Shown piece by piece: positions 6,720 to 15,738 of a stretch of 20,378 bases of DNA; positions within the stretch are counted from its first letter, which is position 1; each line of letters begins with the position of its first letter. The stretch spans positions 1 through 20,378 of the forward strand of contig UROX01000029.1 of the NCBI GenBank assembly GCA_900549685.1, read 5' to 3'. This stretch comes from an uncultured Alistipes sp. GTDB lineage: Bacteria > Bacteroidota > Bacteroidia > Bacteroidales > Rikenellaceae. The notes beneath the pieces are model-generated. The model did no database searches and was not told the origin of the DNA. It was given only the letters and a program-made list of their open reading frames with translations. The translations under genes were made by a program, and so were the position numbers.

Positions 6720-8990
6720 ATGAAACGAATCTTTTCAACGATCCTGTTCGCCGCGGCTCTGGCGGCGTGTGCGGACATCGACGGGCTTCGGTCCGATGTC
6801 GACGATCTCAAATCGAGGGTGACGGCGCTCGAAAAGCAGGTGGATATTTTTAACGGAAACATCGAGACCCTGCAACTCCTTGCAAGCTCTTCGACCATCA
6901 ATACCGTGACCGAGACGGCCGACGGTTACGAACTGCTGATGAGCAACGGCCGGACCGTCACGCTGAAGAACGGGGCTGACGGCGAGGGGGTCACACCGAT
7001 CCTTTCCATCGACGCCGAGGGGTATTGGGCGGTCGATTACCGGGACGGAGCGGGTTTCAGACCCATTCTTCGTGACGGTGAAAAGGTGAAGGCCGTCGGA
7101 CTCGACGGCGTGACCCCCGTCTATGGTGTCGATGCTGAGGGGTATTGGACGATCGACTGCGGCGGCGGGCCGGTGAACGTGCTCGATACCCGGAACAACA
7201 AGGTGAAGGCGACGGCGGAGTCCAGCGTGGGCAACCCGTTTTTCGCCTCTGCATATTACGACGAAGCCGGCGAAACGTTCGTAGTGGAACTTCGGGACGA
7301 CGACAAAACCGTCCTGAACATTCCTGTCGTCGATAATTTTCTCTTCTCGATCTCCGATGCTTCCGGGGAACAGCTGTTCAAGGCCGGCGAGACAAAGATT
7401 TATCCGATTGTGAAAAAGGGCGTCGGCGCGACGGTAGTCACCAGGCCCGAAGGATGGACCGTGCGTCTCTCCTCCTCTGAAATAGCCATAACCGCACCTG
7501 TGCAGGACGGCGGTACACGGGCCTCGGTCGCCGACACGCGCACGGACGTGGCCGTATTGGCGTATTGCACGTTCGACGACTATGCGACGATCGCCAAGGT
7601 GAAAGTTTCGCTCGAAGGGGCTTCCGGCACCCACGATCCCCGGGCTTCCATCTACGAGGAAGGCGAGGTCACGACTTCCGAGATCGGCTACACCGTGACG
7701 CTGTCGGATGCGACCTCCTATAAATACGTCTTCCGCAAGACCTCGGAGGGCGTTCTCACGCTGGAGGAGGTCGTCGGACAGGGAATCCCTTCCGTGGAGA
7801 CCGCCTTGCGTTTTCAGGGATTGGAGGCGCGGACCGAATATACGCTCTATGTGTTGCCTTACCATGAAGAGACCGCCGGGACCGAACTGGCGACCCGTAC
7901 TACCCGCACGGCGGAACCCGTTTATACGAGTTATTACGAGGCATACAATGCCGGCGAAGTGCTTACGGTCGGCGGATTGGCGATCAGCAAATCCCTCTTC
8001 GGAGAGGCCGTGCTGCTGACCGAGGAGACGAAAACCATCAAGACGGATGGCGTTTACTTCGTGCCCGATGGCGTAACGGCCGCGTATGGAAGCGGCGCCG
8101 GCAAGCGGGGAAACCTGATCGTTGTCGGGGATAACCCGTCGAAGCGCGGGGAGTTCGCTTTTGTCGGAACGGTGACGCGGATCGATTTCGATCCGGCCCG
8201 GGGCGGGAATTTCGTACTCTGCAATCTGCATTTCAAACTGGCTACGGACAGCGGTCAGGGACAGATACTCTTCTTTCCGAACAACGAGAGCGGCGGTACG
8301 ATGAATACGGTGGCGTTCGAGAACTGCAGGTTGGATCTGACCGGATTGCAGGGGCTTTCGTTCACGACCGATACCCGGTCGGAAAGTACGGGAATCCGGC
8401 TCGAAAACGTTTCATTCGTTGACTGCGATATTTGTGTCGGTGCCGACACGCGGTTCGGTTATTTCTTCCAGTACCGGAAACATAATTCGTTCGGCAGCTT
8501 CATATTCCGGAACAATGTGGTCTGGAGCGGCTCCACGGCGAATGCGGCGCGTCTGATCAATGGCGTGAACAGTGCATCCGCAGCTGACTTTGCCATCGGA
8601 AGTCCGGTTGCGAACCTAGAGATCGAAAACAATACCTGGATCAACTGCAAGGGAACTCCGGTTTGCTATGTGAAGAGCGTGGGGAATTATGTGCTTCGGA
8701 ACAATATTTTCCATGCGGCGATCTCGAGCTATACGCCGGTGCTTCGCTATTCGGAGACGGCCGAACTCAACGGTGCGCCCGTGACGGGGGCGGTCTGCGA
8801 CAATATCGGTTACGTCAACGGTTCGGCCGCCGTCTGTTGGAAGGCCGCCAATCCCAATACGCTCGATATCGAAGGTTACGTGCAGATTGCGAATTGTCCG
8901 GCCGATCCCTTCGACGGGGGCAGATTCGACACGTCGGAGGGTATTTTCGTCCCGAATGCGAACTATGCCTCCTATGGCGCTCAAAGGTAG
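6720..8990 (+). CDS. Surface lipoprotein: DUF4988-like N-terminus, Fn3-like domain, beta-helix (copy 2)
   Basis: A 756-residue paralogue of the preceding protein with the same order of parts. It has a signal peptide with lipobox LAAC (Cys17) and an acidic start after Cys (ADIDGLRSD). A coiled coil follows (about 18-50), then two DAEGYW motifs around residues 101 and 140 inside the DUF4988-like region. An Fn3-like domain lies at about 305-400 and a beta-helix-like C-terminus at about 401-756. Shared signatures with copy 1 include LTEETKTI, DGVYFVPDGVTA, FGYFFQYR, NTWINCK and the final YASYGAxR. By eye about half of the residues are shared, but synonymous sites differ, so the duplication is not recent. 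The start at 6720 is chosen because the earlier ATG at 6712 runs into a stop after two codons. Probably binds the same glycan as its paralogue or a related part of it. No enzyme family recognised. Confidence 0.85.
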   Translation: MKRIFSTILFAAALAACADIDGLRSDVDDLKSRVTALEKQVDIFNGNIETLQLLASSSTINTVTETADGYELLMSNGRTVTLKNGADGEGVTPILSIDAEGYWAVDYRDGAGFRPILRDGEKVKAVGLDGVTPVYGVDAEGYWTIDCGGGPVNVLDTRNNKVKATAESSVGNPFFASAYYDEAGETFVVELRDDDKTVLNIPVVDNFLFSISDASGEQLFKAGETKIYPIVKKGVGATVVTRPEGWTVRLSSSEIAITAPVQDGGTRASVADTRTDVAVLAYCTFDDYATIAKVKVSLEGASGTHDPRASIYEEGEVTTSEIGYTVTLSDATSYKYVFRKTSEGVLTLEEVVGQGIPSVETALRFQGLEARTEYTLYVLPYHEETAGTELATRTTRTAEPVYTSYYEAYNAGEVLTVGGLAISKSLFGEAVLLTEETKTIKTDGVYFVPDGVTAAYGSGAGKRGNLIVVGDNPSKRGEFAFVGTVTRIDFDPARGGNFVLCNLHFKLATDSGQGQILFFPNNESGGTMNTVAFENCRLDLTGLQGLSFTTDTRSESTGIRLENVSFVDCDICVGADTRFGYFFQYRKHNSFGSFIFRNNVVWSGSTANAARLINGVNSASAADFAIGSPVANLEIENNTWINCKGTPVCYVKSVGNYVLRNNIFHAAISSYTPVLRYSETAELNGAPVTGAVCDNIGYVNGSAAVCWKAANPNTLDIEGYVQIANCPADPFDGGRFDTSEGIFVPNANYASYGAQR

Positions 8991-9011
8991 TAAATGCAAA
9001 AAATCGAAATT

Positions 9012-12000
9012 ATGAAGAGACTGATAAGCGTTTTTTCGCTATTGATGATATGCTGTCCGCTGCTTCTCCGGGCTCAGCATGTCGCCGTGACCGGCAAGGT
9101 CACGGATGCCTCCGGAGCGCCCGTCGTCGGGGCGACGGTTTATCAGGACGGAAAGACTTCCAATGGTACCGCGACAGACGCCAAAGGCGTTTATCGCATA
9201 TCCGTTCCCGGAAACGCCACCCTGGTCTTCTCCTACCTTGGCTATCGGACCGAGTCGGTGAAGGTGGCCGGGAAGACGGAGGTGGATGTGGTGCTTGAGG
9301 AGGACAAACTGGCGCTCGATGCGGTCGAGGTCGTGAGCGTGGGCTACGGATCGGTGGCGCGGCGTGATCTTACCGGGTCGGTCAGCAAAGTCGAAATGGA
9401 CGAGCTGCTGAAAACCACCAATTCGAACTTCGACCGGGCCATTGCGGGCAAGATCGCCGGCGTGGTGGTCACCAGCCCCGACGGACAGATCGGCGCCGAG
9501 GCGAACATCACCATTCGCGGCAATAACTCCCTGACGCAGAGCAATGCTCCGCTTTATGTCATCGACGGTTTCCCGACCGAGAGTTCGATGGCCGTGGCGC
9601 TGAATCCTGCGGACATCGAGTCCATCGACGTGCTGAAGGATGCTTCGGCGACGGCCATTTACGGCGCTCGCGGCGCCAACGGCGTCATTGTCATCACGAC
9701 CAGACAGGGTGTGGAGGGCCGGACGAAGATCAATTTCTCCGCCAATTGGACCGCCAGCAAGATTCTCAACAAACCCGAGATGATGAATGCCTACGAGTTC
9801 GCAGGTTACATGTTCGACTATCTCGATGTACTCGGCTCGACCTCGAATCCGTACAGCCGGAATCCCGACGATCCCTCGCGTCCCTATACGGTGGAGGATT
9901 ACGCTCGTGTGGAAGGGGTGGACTGGCAGGATAACGTCTATCGGACGGCGCTTATGCAGCAGTACAACGTTTCGCTTTCGGGTGGCAGCAAGACTGCCGG
10001 AAACCGCTACAACGTCAGTCTCTCGGCGTTGGATCAGGACGGCATCATCGTCAACTCCAACTTCCAGCGTTATCAGGGCAAGGTCAATTTTTCGCAGAAC
10101 ATAGGCAAGAAGATCCGTATTGACCTGAATGTCAATTATTCGAGGTCGGTGACCAACGGCATGAATCCGACCAACCCCTCTTCGCAGCAGACCGCTTCGA
10201 GCTGGTTCATCTACTCGCTGTTGGGCTATCGTCCGATCAAGCCGCTCTACCTGATGAAGAACGGCGGTTCGATGCTCGATGAGTATATGGACGAAAACCT
10301 GGACGACAGTTCGGATTACCGTTTCAATCCGGCGAAGACCGTCCGGAACGAGTACCGGAAGAATATGCTGGATTATTTGGCTGCCAACGGGGCTTTCAAC
10401 TACGAAATCATCCGCGGACTCAAACTCAAGATTTCCGGCGGATATACGATCAACAACCGTAAGCGCGAGGAGTTCAACGGCTCGCAGACTGCGACCGGAT
10501 ACTCCGGTTCCCGGGCGGGCAAGGGCATCAACGGAGGCGTCTATTACACCAATACGACTTCGTGGCTCAACGAAAACACGCTGACCTGGGACAAGCACGT
10601 CCGCAATACCCACCACCTCCAGCTGCTTGGCGGTTTTACGCTTCAGGGGCAGAATCAGTCCTACCAGGGCGTCGCTTCGAACAATATGACGACCGAGTCG
10701 CTCGGCGTGAACGGGCTTCATACGGGCGATTATCAGACGGTGACGCCCTACGAGCACGACTGGATTCTGATGTCCGCCCTGTTCCGTGTCAACTACAATT
10801 ACAAATACAAGTATTACCTCACGGCTTCGTTCCGCGCGGATGGCTCTTCCAAGTTCCCGGTGAATAACCGCTGGGGGTATTTCCCGTCGGTGGGCCTCTC
10901 CTGGAATTTCAACCGAGAGAACTGGTTCAAGGGCGCTTCGTGGTTGAGCACCGGAAAACTCCGCGCTTCGTGGGGCATGACGGGCAACAACCGTACGACT
11001 ACGCCTTATGATTTCTACAGCCAGATCACAACCTTGCCGGGAAGCACGTCGAGCATGGACTACGTTTTCGGCGGGCAGATCGTTCCGGGTTACTATCCTT
11101 CAAACATGAGCAACGACCAGCTCAAGTGGGAAACGACCGAGCAGTACAATGTGGGACTCGATTTCGGCGTATTTGACAACCGTTTGAAACTGACGGCCGA
11201 CATCTATCTGAAGAATACCCGCGACCTGCTTCTTTCAGCGACCATTCCGGCGACATCAGGGTATCAGACCGCGATGCTCAACGTCGGCTCTATGCGGAAC
11301 AAGGGCCTGGAACTGACGCTCGACGCCGTTCCCGTCAAGACCCGGAATTTCAACTGGAGCATGAACTTCAACATCGCCTTCAACCGCAACACCGTCACTG
11401 CGCTGAACGACAACCAGTATTCGCTCTTTTCGAGGATCAGCTGGAACATGGACTATAACAGTCAATACCCCTACATCACTCAGGTCGGGAAATCCACGGG
11501 CCTGATGTACGGTTATCTTTACGAGGGAACCTATAAGGCGGAGGAATTCAATAATGGCACGAGCCTCAAGGCCGGAATTCCCTACCTGAAGAGCATCAGC
11601 CGGGAGAGTCTTCGTCCGGGCGATCCCAAATATTCCGACATCAACGGCGACGGCGTCATCGACGACAATGACCGTACGGTGATCGGACGGGGACAGCCCA
11701 TCCATACCGGAGGTTTCTCCAACACGTTCGATTTCTACGGGTTTGATCTCAATATTTTCTTTCAATGGAGCTACGGCAACGACGTCCTGAATGCCAACCG
11801 CTATGTTTTCGAGGCGGGCCGGAAGGGAGATCTCAACCAGTACAGGAGCTATCTGAACCATTACGATGCGGAGCGGAACCCGAACAGCGACATCCCGAGA
11901 ATTTATGCCAAGGGCGTATACGAATACTCCGGTCGTGTCGTCGAGGACGGCTCCTACCTGCGGCTGAAAAACATTACGCTGGGTTACACGCTCCCGAAGA

Positions 12001-12191
12001 AGGTGTTGAGGAAGATGCATTTCGACACGATGCGCATTTATCTTTCGCTGGATAACGTCTGCACCTGGACGAACTACTCCGGCGTGGATCCCGAGGTCTC
12101 GACCCGGAATTCCGTTCTGACACCGGGTTTCGACTGGTCGGCCTATCCGCGGGCATTCAGCGTCACGGGCGGAATTTCATTCACTTTTTAA
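9012..12191 (+). CDS. SusC-type TonB-dependent outer-membrane transporter
   Basis: About 1059 residues, normal for SusC proteins. It imports oligosaccharides through the outer membrane with TonB energy, working with the SusD lipoprotein encoded next. I place the start at ATG 9012, giving a clean signal peptide (MKRLISVFSLLMICCPLLLRAQ-like, cleavage near residue 21). ATG 8994 in the same frame would add six residues. A carboxypeptidase-regulatory-like domain follows (about 25-105; VTGKVTDASGAPVVGATV). The typical SusC segment LDAVEVVSVGYG precedes the plug domain (about 110-235), which ends in the family signature VLKDASATAIYGARGANGVI. The rest is the 22-stranded barrel, ending in the aromatic GGISFTF. 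Near the C-terminus a calcium-loop-like SDINGDGVIDDND is also usual for the family. SusD follows after 11 bases. Confidence 0.97.
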   Translation: MKRLISVFSLLMICCPLLLRAQHVAVTGKVTDASGAPVVGATVYQDGKTSNGTATDAKGVYRISVPGNATLVFSYLGYRTESVKVAGKTEVDVVLEEDKLALDAVEVVSVGYGSVARRDLTGSVSKVEMDELLKTTNSNFDRAIAGKIAGVVVTSPDGQIGAEANITIRGNNSLTQSNAPLYVIDGFPTESSMAVALNPADIESIDVLKDASATAIYGARGANGVIVITTRQGVEGRTKINFSANWTASKILNKPEMMNAYEFAGYMFDYLDVLGSTSNPYSRNPDDPSRPYTVEDYARVEGVDWQDNVYRTALMQQYNVSLSGGSKTAGNRYNVSLSALDQDGIIVNSNFQRYQGKVNFSQNIGKKIRIDLNVNYSRSVTNGMNPTNPSSQQTASSWFIYSLLGYRPIKPLYLMKNGGSMLDEYMDENLDDSSDYRFNPAKTVRNEYRKNMLDYLAANGAFNYEIIRGLKLKISGGYTINNRKREEFNGSQTATGYSGSRAGKGINGGVYYTNTTSWLNENTLTWDKHVRNTHHLQLLGGFTLQGQNQSYQGVASNNMTTESLGVNGLHTGDYQTVTPYEHDWILMSALFRVNYNYKYKYYLTASFRADGSSKFPVNNRWGYFPSVGLSWNFNRENWFKGASWLSTGKLRASWGMTGNNRTTTPYDFYSQITTLPGSTSSMDYVFGGQIVPGYYPSNMSNDQLKWETTEQYNVGLDFGVFDNRLKLTADIYLKNTRDLLLSATIPATSGYQTAMLNVGSMRNKGLELTLDAVPVKTRNFNWSMNFNIAFNRNTVTALNDNQYSLFSRISWNMDYNSQYPYITQVGKSTGLMYGYLYEGTYKAEEFNNGTSLKAGIPYLKSISRESLRPGDPKYSDINGDGVIDDNDRTVIGRGQPIHTGGFSNTFDFYGFDLNIFFQWSYGNDVLNANRYVFEAGRKGDLNQYRSYLNHYDAERNPNSDIPRIYAKGVYEYSGRVVEDGSYLRLKNITLGYTLPKKVLRKMHFDTMRIYLSLDNVCTWTNYSGVDPEVSTRNSVLTPGFDWSAYPRAFSVTGGISFTF

Positions 12192-12202
12192 TCGGAAAGA
12201 CC

Positions 12203-13918
12203 ATGAAAAGAATCGGAAAAATAGCGGTGCTGGCCGCAACGACGCTAGCGGCGGCTTCGTGCAGCCTGCTCGATGTCGAGCCTACCGTCATCATGAAGGA
12301 TACGTATTACAATACAGAACAGGAGGTCCTCCACGGGCTGGCCGGAGTCTACGGGGTGATGAACAACGAGGATTTCTACGGAAGCAATTATTCGATCATT
12401 TGCTCGCTGAACGACGATCTGTCTTACTGCCGGGCGTCGTCGGCGACTTACCAGATTGATTTTCTGGAGCACGGTGCCGGGTCGATCGAGGTTTATAACC
12501 TCTGGACCGCCATCTATAAAGGGGTCAAGAACGCCAATGCTTTTATGAACGCCATGCGGGATTCGGATCTGGATCCCGACGGGTTCTACTATCACGAAGG
12601 TCGTTTCATGCGCGCCTATTACCACTTTCTGCTTGCGCAGTGCTGGGGCGACGTACCCTTGCTGGATTTTGAGAACACGAGCGCCCAGAAACTGCATATC
12701 GCCAAGACACCGCAGTACGACGTACTCAAGTGGGTGATCGGCGAAATGGATGCGTGCCTGAATTATCTGCCCGAGGCTTTGGACAATGCGCCTTCCCGGG
12801 TAACGCGTACGACGGCGGAGGGCATTCTGGCCCGGGTTTGCCTTTTCACGGCCGGGGCTACGGTCGATCGGGGCGCGGACTCTGCGGACGACTACTACAA
12901 AAAAGCGATGGATTATAGCTGGGCGGTCATCGACAGCGGCCTTCACGATCTCAATCCGGACTATTCCGACGTCTTCATCAGAATGATTTCGGACAAGTAC
13001 GACACCCAGTACCGGGAGTCGATGTGGGAAGTCGAGTTCAAGGGGAACCGCGAAGATGCGAACAACTGGACGAACGGTCGGATCGGAGAGCTGAACGGCC
13101 TGCAAAGTTCTCCGAGCGGAAACTACGACCAGTGCAAGTGCAACTATTCCTATGCGCGCTACAACGGTTCGCTCTATCTGTGGGACCTTTATTGGCAGAC
13201 GGACCGCACCGATGACGAGCAGGCCCAGAAGACGATCTCGGATGTGCGCCAAAACTGGAACATGCCGCCGTACAATTATGCCGGGTCGACAGTCGTCGGA
13301 CCTTACGATGATCCGGATGGCGGGAAAACCTCCTGTACGGCCGGTATCGACAAAACGCCGTATGTTTACAGCGGCGTTGCGACTTCGGCCGATCCCACGG
13401 TCGGCGGAGGTATGCGCAACTGCGGCAAATTCCGGCGGGAGACCGTTTATGAGGGGGTTCGCTCCTCTCCGAGCCTTTACAATCAGATCAATTTCCCGAT
13501 TCTGCGTTATTCGGATGTTTTGCTGATGTATGCCGAGGCTTATAACGAGTACAACAAAACTCCCTCCGAGGATGTTTACGATTATGTGGTGGAGGTTCGT
13601 AACCGGGCGAAAATCAAGACGCGGCCCTATTCGGAATACGCTTCCTATACGGCGTTCCGGGAGTTCGTGCGCAATGAAAGAGCCCGTGAACTCTGTTTCG
13701 AGGCGATCCGGAAATACGACCTCATCCGTTGGGGCATTTTCGTCGGGCAGTTGAAGAAATATGCCGAGTGGAGTCAGGACATTCGCTGGGCGGCGACGGG
13801 CAATACCGCGGCCCAGGCTGCCCGTCTGGCTACCGTGCAGGAACGGCACATCGTGCTGCCCGTGCCTTCGATCGAGATCGGCGTGAATCCCAGTCTGAAG
13901 CAGCATCCTCTTTGGTAA
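12203..13918 (+). CDS. SusD/RagB-family glycan-binding lipoprotein
   Basis: A 571-residue surface lipoprotein that forms the lid over the SusC pore and captures oligosaccharides. Signal peptide with lipobox AAASC (Cys20). The N-terminal part has the family tetratricopeptide-like helices, with the recognisable FMRAYYHFLLAQCWGDVPL segment (about residues 134-152). The C-terminal part carries the usual FRREL/LRYSDVLLMYAEAYNE-type segment and the late ERARELCFEAIRKYDLIRWG stretch. The last residues, NPSLKQHPLW, match typical SusD endings (NPxLxQNPGW). It lies 11 bases after SusC and the start context (AAGACC-ATGAAAA) is the same as for the following gene. Ligand specificity cannot be read from the sequence. 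Confidence 0.96.
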   Translation: MKRIGKIAVLAATTLAAASCSLLDVEPTVIMKDTYYNTEQEVLHGLAGVYGVMNNEDFYGSNYSIICSLNDDLSYCRASSATYQIDFLEHGAGSIEVYNLWTAIYKGVKNANAFMNAMRDSDLDPDGFYYHEGRFMRAYYHFLLAQCWGDVPLLDFENTSAQKLHIAKTPQYDVLKWVIGEMDACLNYLPEALDNAPSRVTRTTAEGILARVCLFTAGATVDRGADSADDYYKKAMDYSWAVIDSGLHDLNPDYSDVFIRMISDKYDTQYRESMWEVEFKGNREDANNWTNGRIGELNGLQSSPSGNYDQCKCNYSYARYNGSLYLWDLYWQTDRTDDEQAQKTISDVRQNWNMPPYNYAGSTVVGPYDDPDGGKTSCTAGIDKTPYVYSGVATSADPTVGGGMRNCGKFRRETVYEGVRSSPSLYNQINFPILRYSDVLLMYAEAYNEYNKTPSEDVYDYVVEVRNRAKIKTRPYSEYASYTAFREFVRNERARELCFEAIRKYDLIRWGIFVGQLKKYAEWSQDIRWAATGNTAAQAARLATVQERHIVLPVPSIEIGVNPSLKQHPLW

Positions 13919-13937
13919 ACAGCAAATGAACAAGACC

Positions 13938-14909
13938 ATGAAAAAATACATTGCATCGCTGTCCCTCCTGGTCGCGCTCGTTTTCGCGTCCTGCGAGAAT
14001 CCGGACTATGTGCCGGCGGAATACAACGTCCGGCTGAACGAGGCGAACAGTTACCGGGTCGGCGAGCCGGTTCGGTTCGATATCTCGGGCAACGTGGACA
14101 ACCTGCTTTTCTATTCCGGCGAAACGGGTCACGAATACAAATATTACAACCGCTATCTCGTCGCGCCTTCCGATATCCGGGCGGCGAAATTCGCCATGGA
14201 CATCCAATGTCTGTACGGCTACGAGGGGGCGTTGGATATTTATCTCTCCGGCACGTTCGACGGATTGAGCGGCGATAATGCCGAAGCCGACCGCGCCCGG
14301 ATTCGCGAAATGGCGGAAAGCGGCATGGAGGGTTGGACGAAGTGCGATTATCGGGACGGAACCCAGCGGGTGTGGTATTCGCACGAATTCGACCTGAAAG
14401 AGTATGTCGACAAATGTTCGATCGCCATTCACTGGCATCCGACACGTACCGATCCGGGAACCGGAGCGGCTGTTTCGCAGCGGACCTATTGGATCAATGC
14501 CGATCTCGTTACCGATTTCGGACAGGGTATGAACACGATCAACATCCGGAACATCGACTGGATTCCGGTTATGATGAACTCCCATTATGACGCTGATCCC
14601 TACCTGATCAACAAGGGCAACGGCTATATCAACTTCAACCGCAGCGGTGCGGACCTCATCATGCAGGGGGTGAGCAATACGGAATTGGATTTCGACATCG
14701 ACGGCTGGCTGTTCTCCAAGCCGATGGCGCTGACGGCTGTTCAGAACGACCAGCCTCTGGTCATCAAGGACATGCAGAACTACATGACCTCCTATGAATA
14801 TGTCTGGAATGAGCCGGGGACCTATGTCGTGACTTTCGTGGGGATCAACACCAACTACGCGGGCGCCTCGCAGCTGGTCAAGGAGTTTAAAATCACGGTT
14901 TTCGAGTGA
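13938..14909 (+). CDS. DUF5017-like surface lipoprotein, predicted glycan-binding protein
   Basis: A 323-residue lipoprotein from ATG 13938 (MKKYIASL...VFASC, lipobox Cys19). ATG 13926 in the same frame adds four residues; I prefer 13938 because it has the same AAGACC-ATGAAAA context as the SusD gene. After the Cys the sequence is ENPDY, again acidic. The N-terminal half (about 35-170) resembles DUF5017, with the characteristic NLLFYSGETGHEYKYYNR stretch (FYSGE at 58-62). The last approximately 100 residues look like a beta-sandwich. Proteins of this type commonly follow SusD in glycan loci and take the position of SusE/SusF or other surface glycan-binding proteins. It is therefore likely to hold the polysaccharide at the cell surface. 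No catalytic motif seen. The family assignment is from memory of motifs and less certain than that of the neighbours. Confidence 0.75.
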   Translation: MKKYIASLSLLVALVFASCENPDYVPAEYNVRLNEANSYRVGEPVRFDISGNVDNLLFYSGETGHEYKYYNRYLVAPSDIRAAKFAMDIQCLYGYEGALDIYLSGTFDGLSGDNAEADRARIREMAESGMEGWTKCDYRDGTQRVWYSHEFDLKEYVDKCSIAIHWHPTRTDPGTGAAVSQRTYWINADLVTDFGQGMNTINIRNIDWIPVMMNSHYDADPYLINKGNGYINFNRSGADLIMQGVSNTELDFDIDGWLFSKPMALTAVQNDQPLVIKDMQNYMTSYEYVWNEPGTYVVTFVGINTNYAGASQLVKEFKITVFE

Positions 14910-14914
14910 CGCCT

Positions 14915-15721
14915 ATGACTGCGAAACGAATGGCTCTGCTGTTGGCCGCATGCGTTCCGTCACTGGCGGTTCTGCTGTCGGGGTGCTCGGCCGCCAGGCC
15001 CGGCTGGAAACTGGCCTGGGAGGAGAATTTCAATGCGAACCGGCTCGACGACCGGGTGTGGAGTAAGATTACGCGGGCTAAAACTCCTGCTTTCAAGTAC
15101 ATGAGCGCCGACGAACGATGCTACGACCTGCGCGACGGGCTGCTTGTGCTGCGGGGAATCGTCAACGACGACCGCGAAGCCGATACGGCTGCGTATCTTA
15201 CGGGAGGAGTCCGCACGCGGGACAAGCATTGTTTCGAGCCGGGACGGATCGAGGTGCGCGCGCGGCTGCATGGCGCCCGTGGGGCCTGGCCGGCGATCTG
15301 GACCGGGGCTTTCGACCGCACGCCGTGGCCCCACGGAGGGGAGATCGACATTATGGAGCATCTCAACTACGATTCGGTCGTTCATCAGACGGCTCATTCC
15401 CACTATACGGTGGACCTGGGCTTCCGGAAAACGCCGCCCCAGCATGCGACTGCCCGGATCGACCCCGACGGTTTCAACGTCTACGGAGTGGATATTTGGC
15501 CCGATTCGCTCGTTTTCCATGTGAACGGCGTTCGGAACTTCGTCTATCCGAAGATCGAGACGGAGCACGAAGGGCAGTTCCCGTTTTACCGGGGTCAGTA
15601 TCTGATGATTGACATGCAGCTTGGGGGCAACTGGGTGGGAAAGGTGAATCCCGATGACCTGCCGGTCGAGATGGAGATCGACTGGGTAAGGCATTATGTA
15701 TGGAAACAAAAGGATAAGTAA
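14915..15721 (+). CDS. Glycoside hydrolase family 16 lipoprotein (short)
   Basis: A 268-residue protein that is essentially a single GH16 domain behind a lipoprotein signal (lipobox LSGC, Cys24). The GH16 signature GGEIDIMEH gives nucleophile Glu143, Asp145 and acid/base Glu148. GH16 enzymes are retaining endo-hydrolases of beta-1,3/1,4-linked glucans or galactans, and some cut poly-LacNAc in mucin O-glycans. The frame also contains GTG at 14906 overlapping the previous stop; ATG 14915 is preferred because it gives a well-formed signal peptide. The residues after Cys (SAARPGWK) lack the acidic stretch seen in the other lipoproteins, so it may stay on the periplasmic face. It is paralogous to the GH16 domain of the next gene, sharing the motifs YMS-D-RCY, LTGG, EPGRIEVRA/KPGRIEVRA, HSHYT-DLGF and EIDWVRHY/EVDWVRHY. 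Confidence 0.92.
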   Translation: MTAKRMALLLAACVPSLAVLLSGCSAARPGWKLAWEENFNANRLDDRVWSKITRAKTPAFKYMSADERCYDLRDGLLVLRGIVNDDREADTAAYLTGGVRTRDKHCFEPGRIEVRARLHGARGAWPAIWTGAFDRTPWPHGGEIDIMEHLNYDSVVHQTAHSHYTVDLGFRKTPPQHATARIDPDGFNVYGVDIWPDSLVFHVNGVRNFVYPKIETEHEGQFPFYRGQYLMIDMQLGGNWVGKVNPDDLPVEMEIDWVRHYVWKQKDK

Positions 15722-15738
15722 TCATAAAAAAGAGTGTT

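Noticed and set aside
9085..9105. Perfect 8-bp hairpin (CCGTGACC / GGTCACGG, 5-base loop) near the start of the SusC gene
   Set aside because: It lies inside the carboxypeptidase-regulatory-like coding segment where the VTGKVTD-type sequence is conserved for protein reasons. There is no T-run and no independent sign of regulation.
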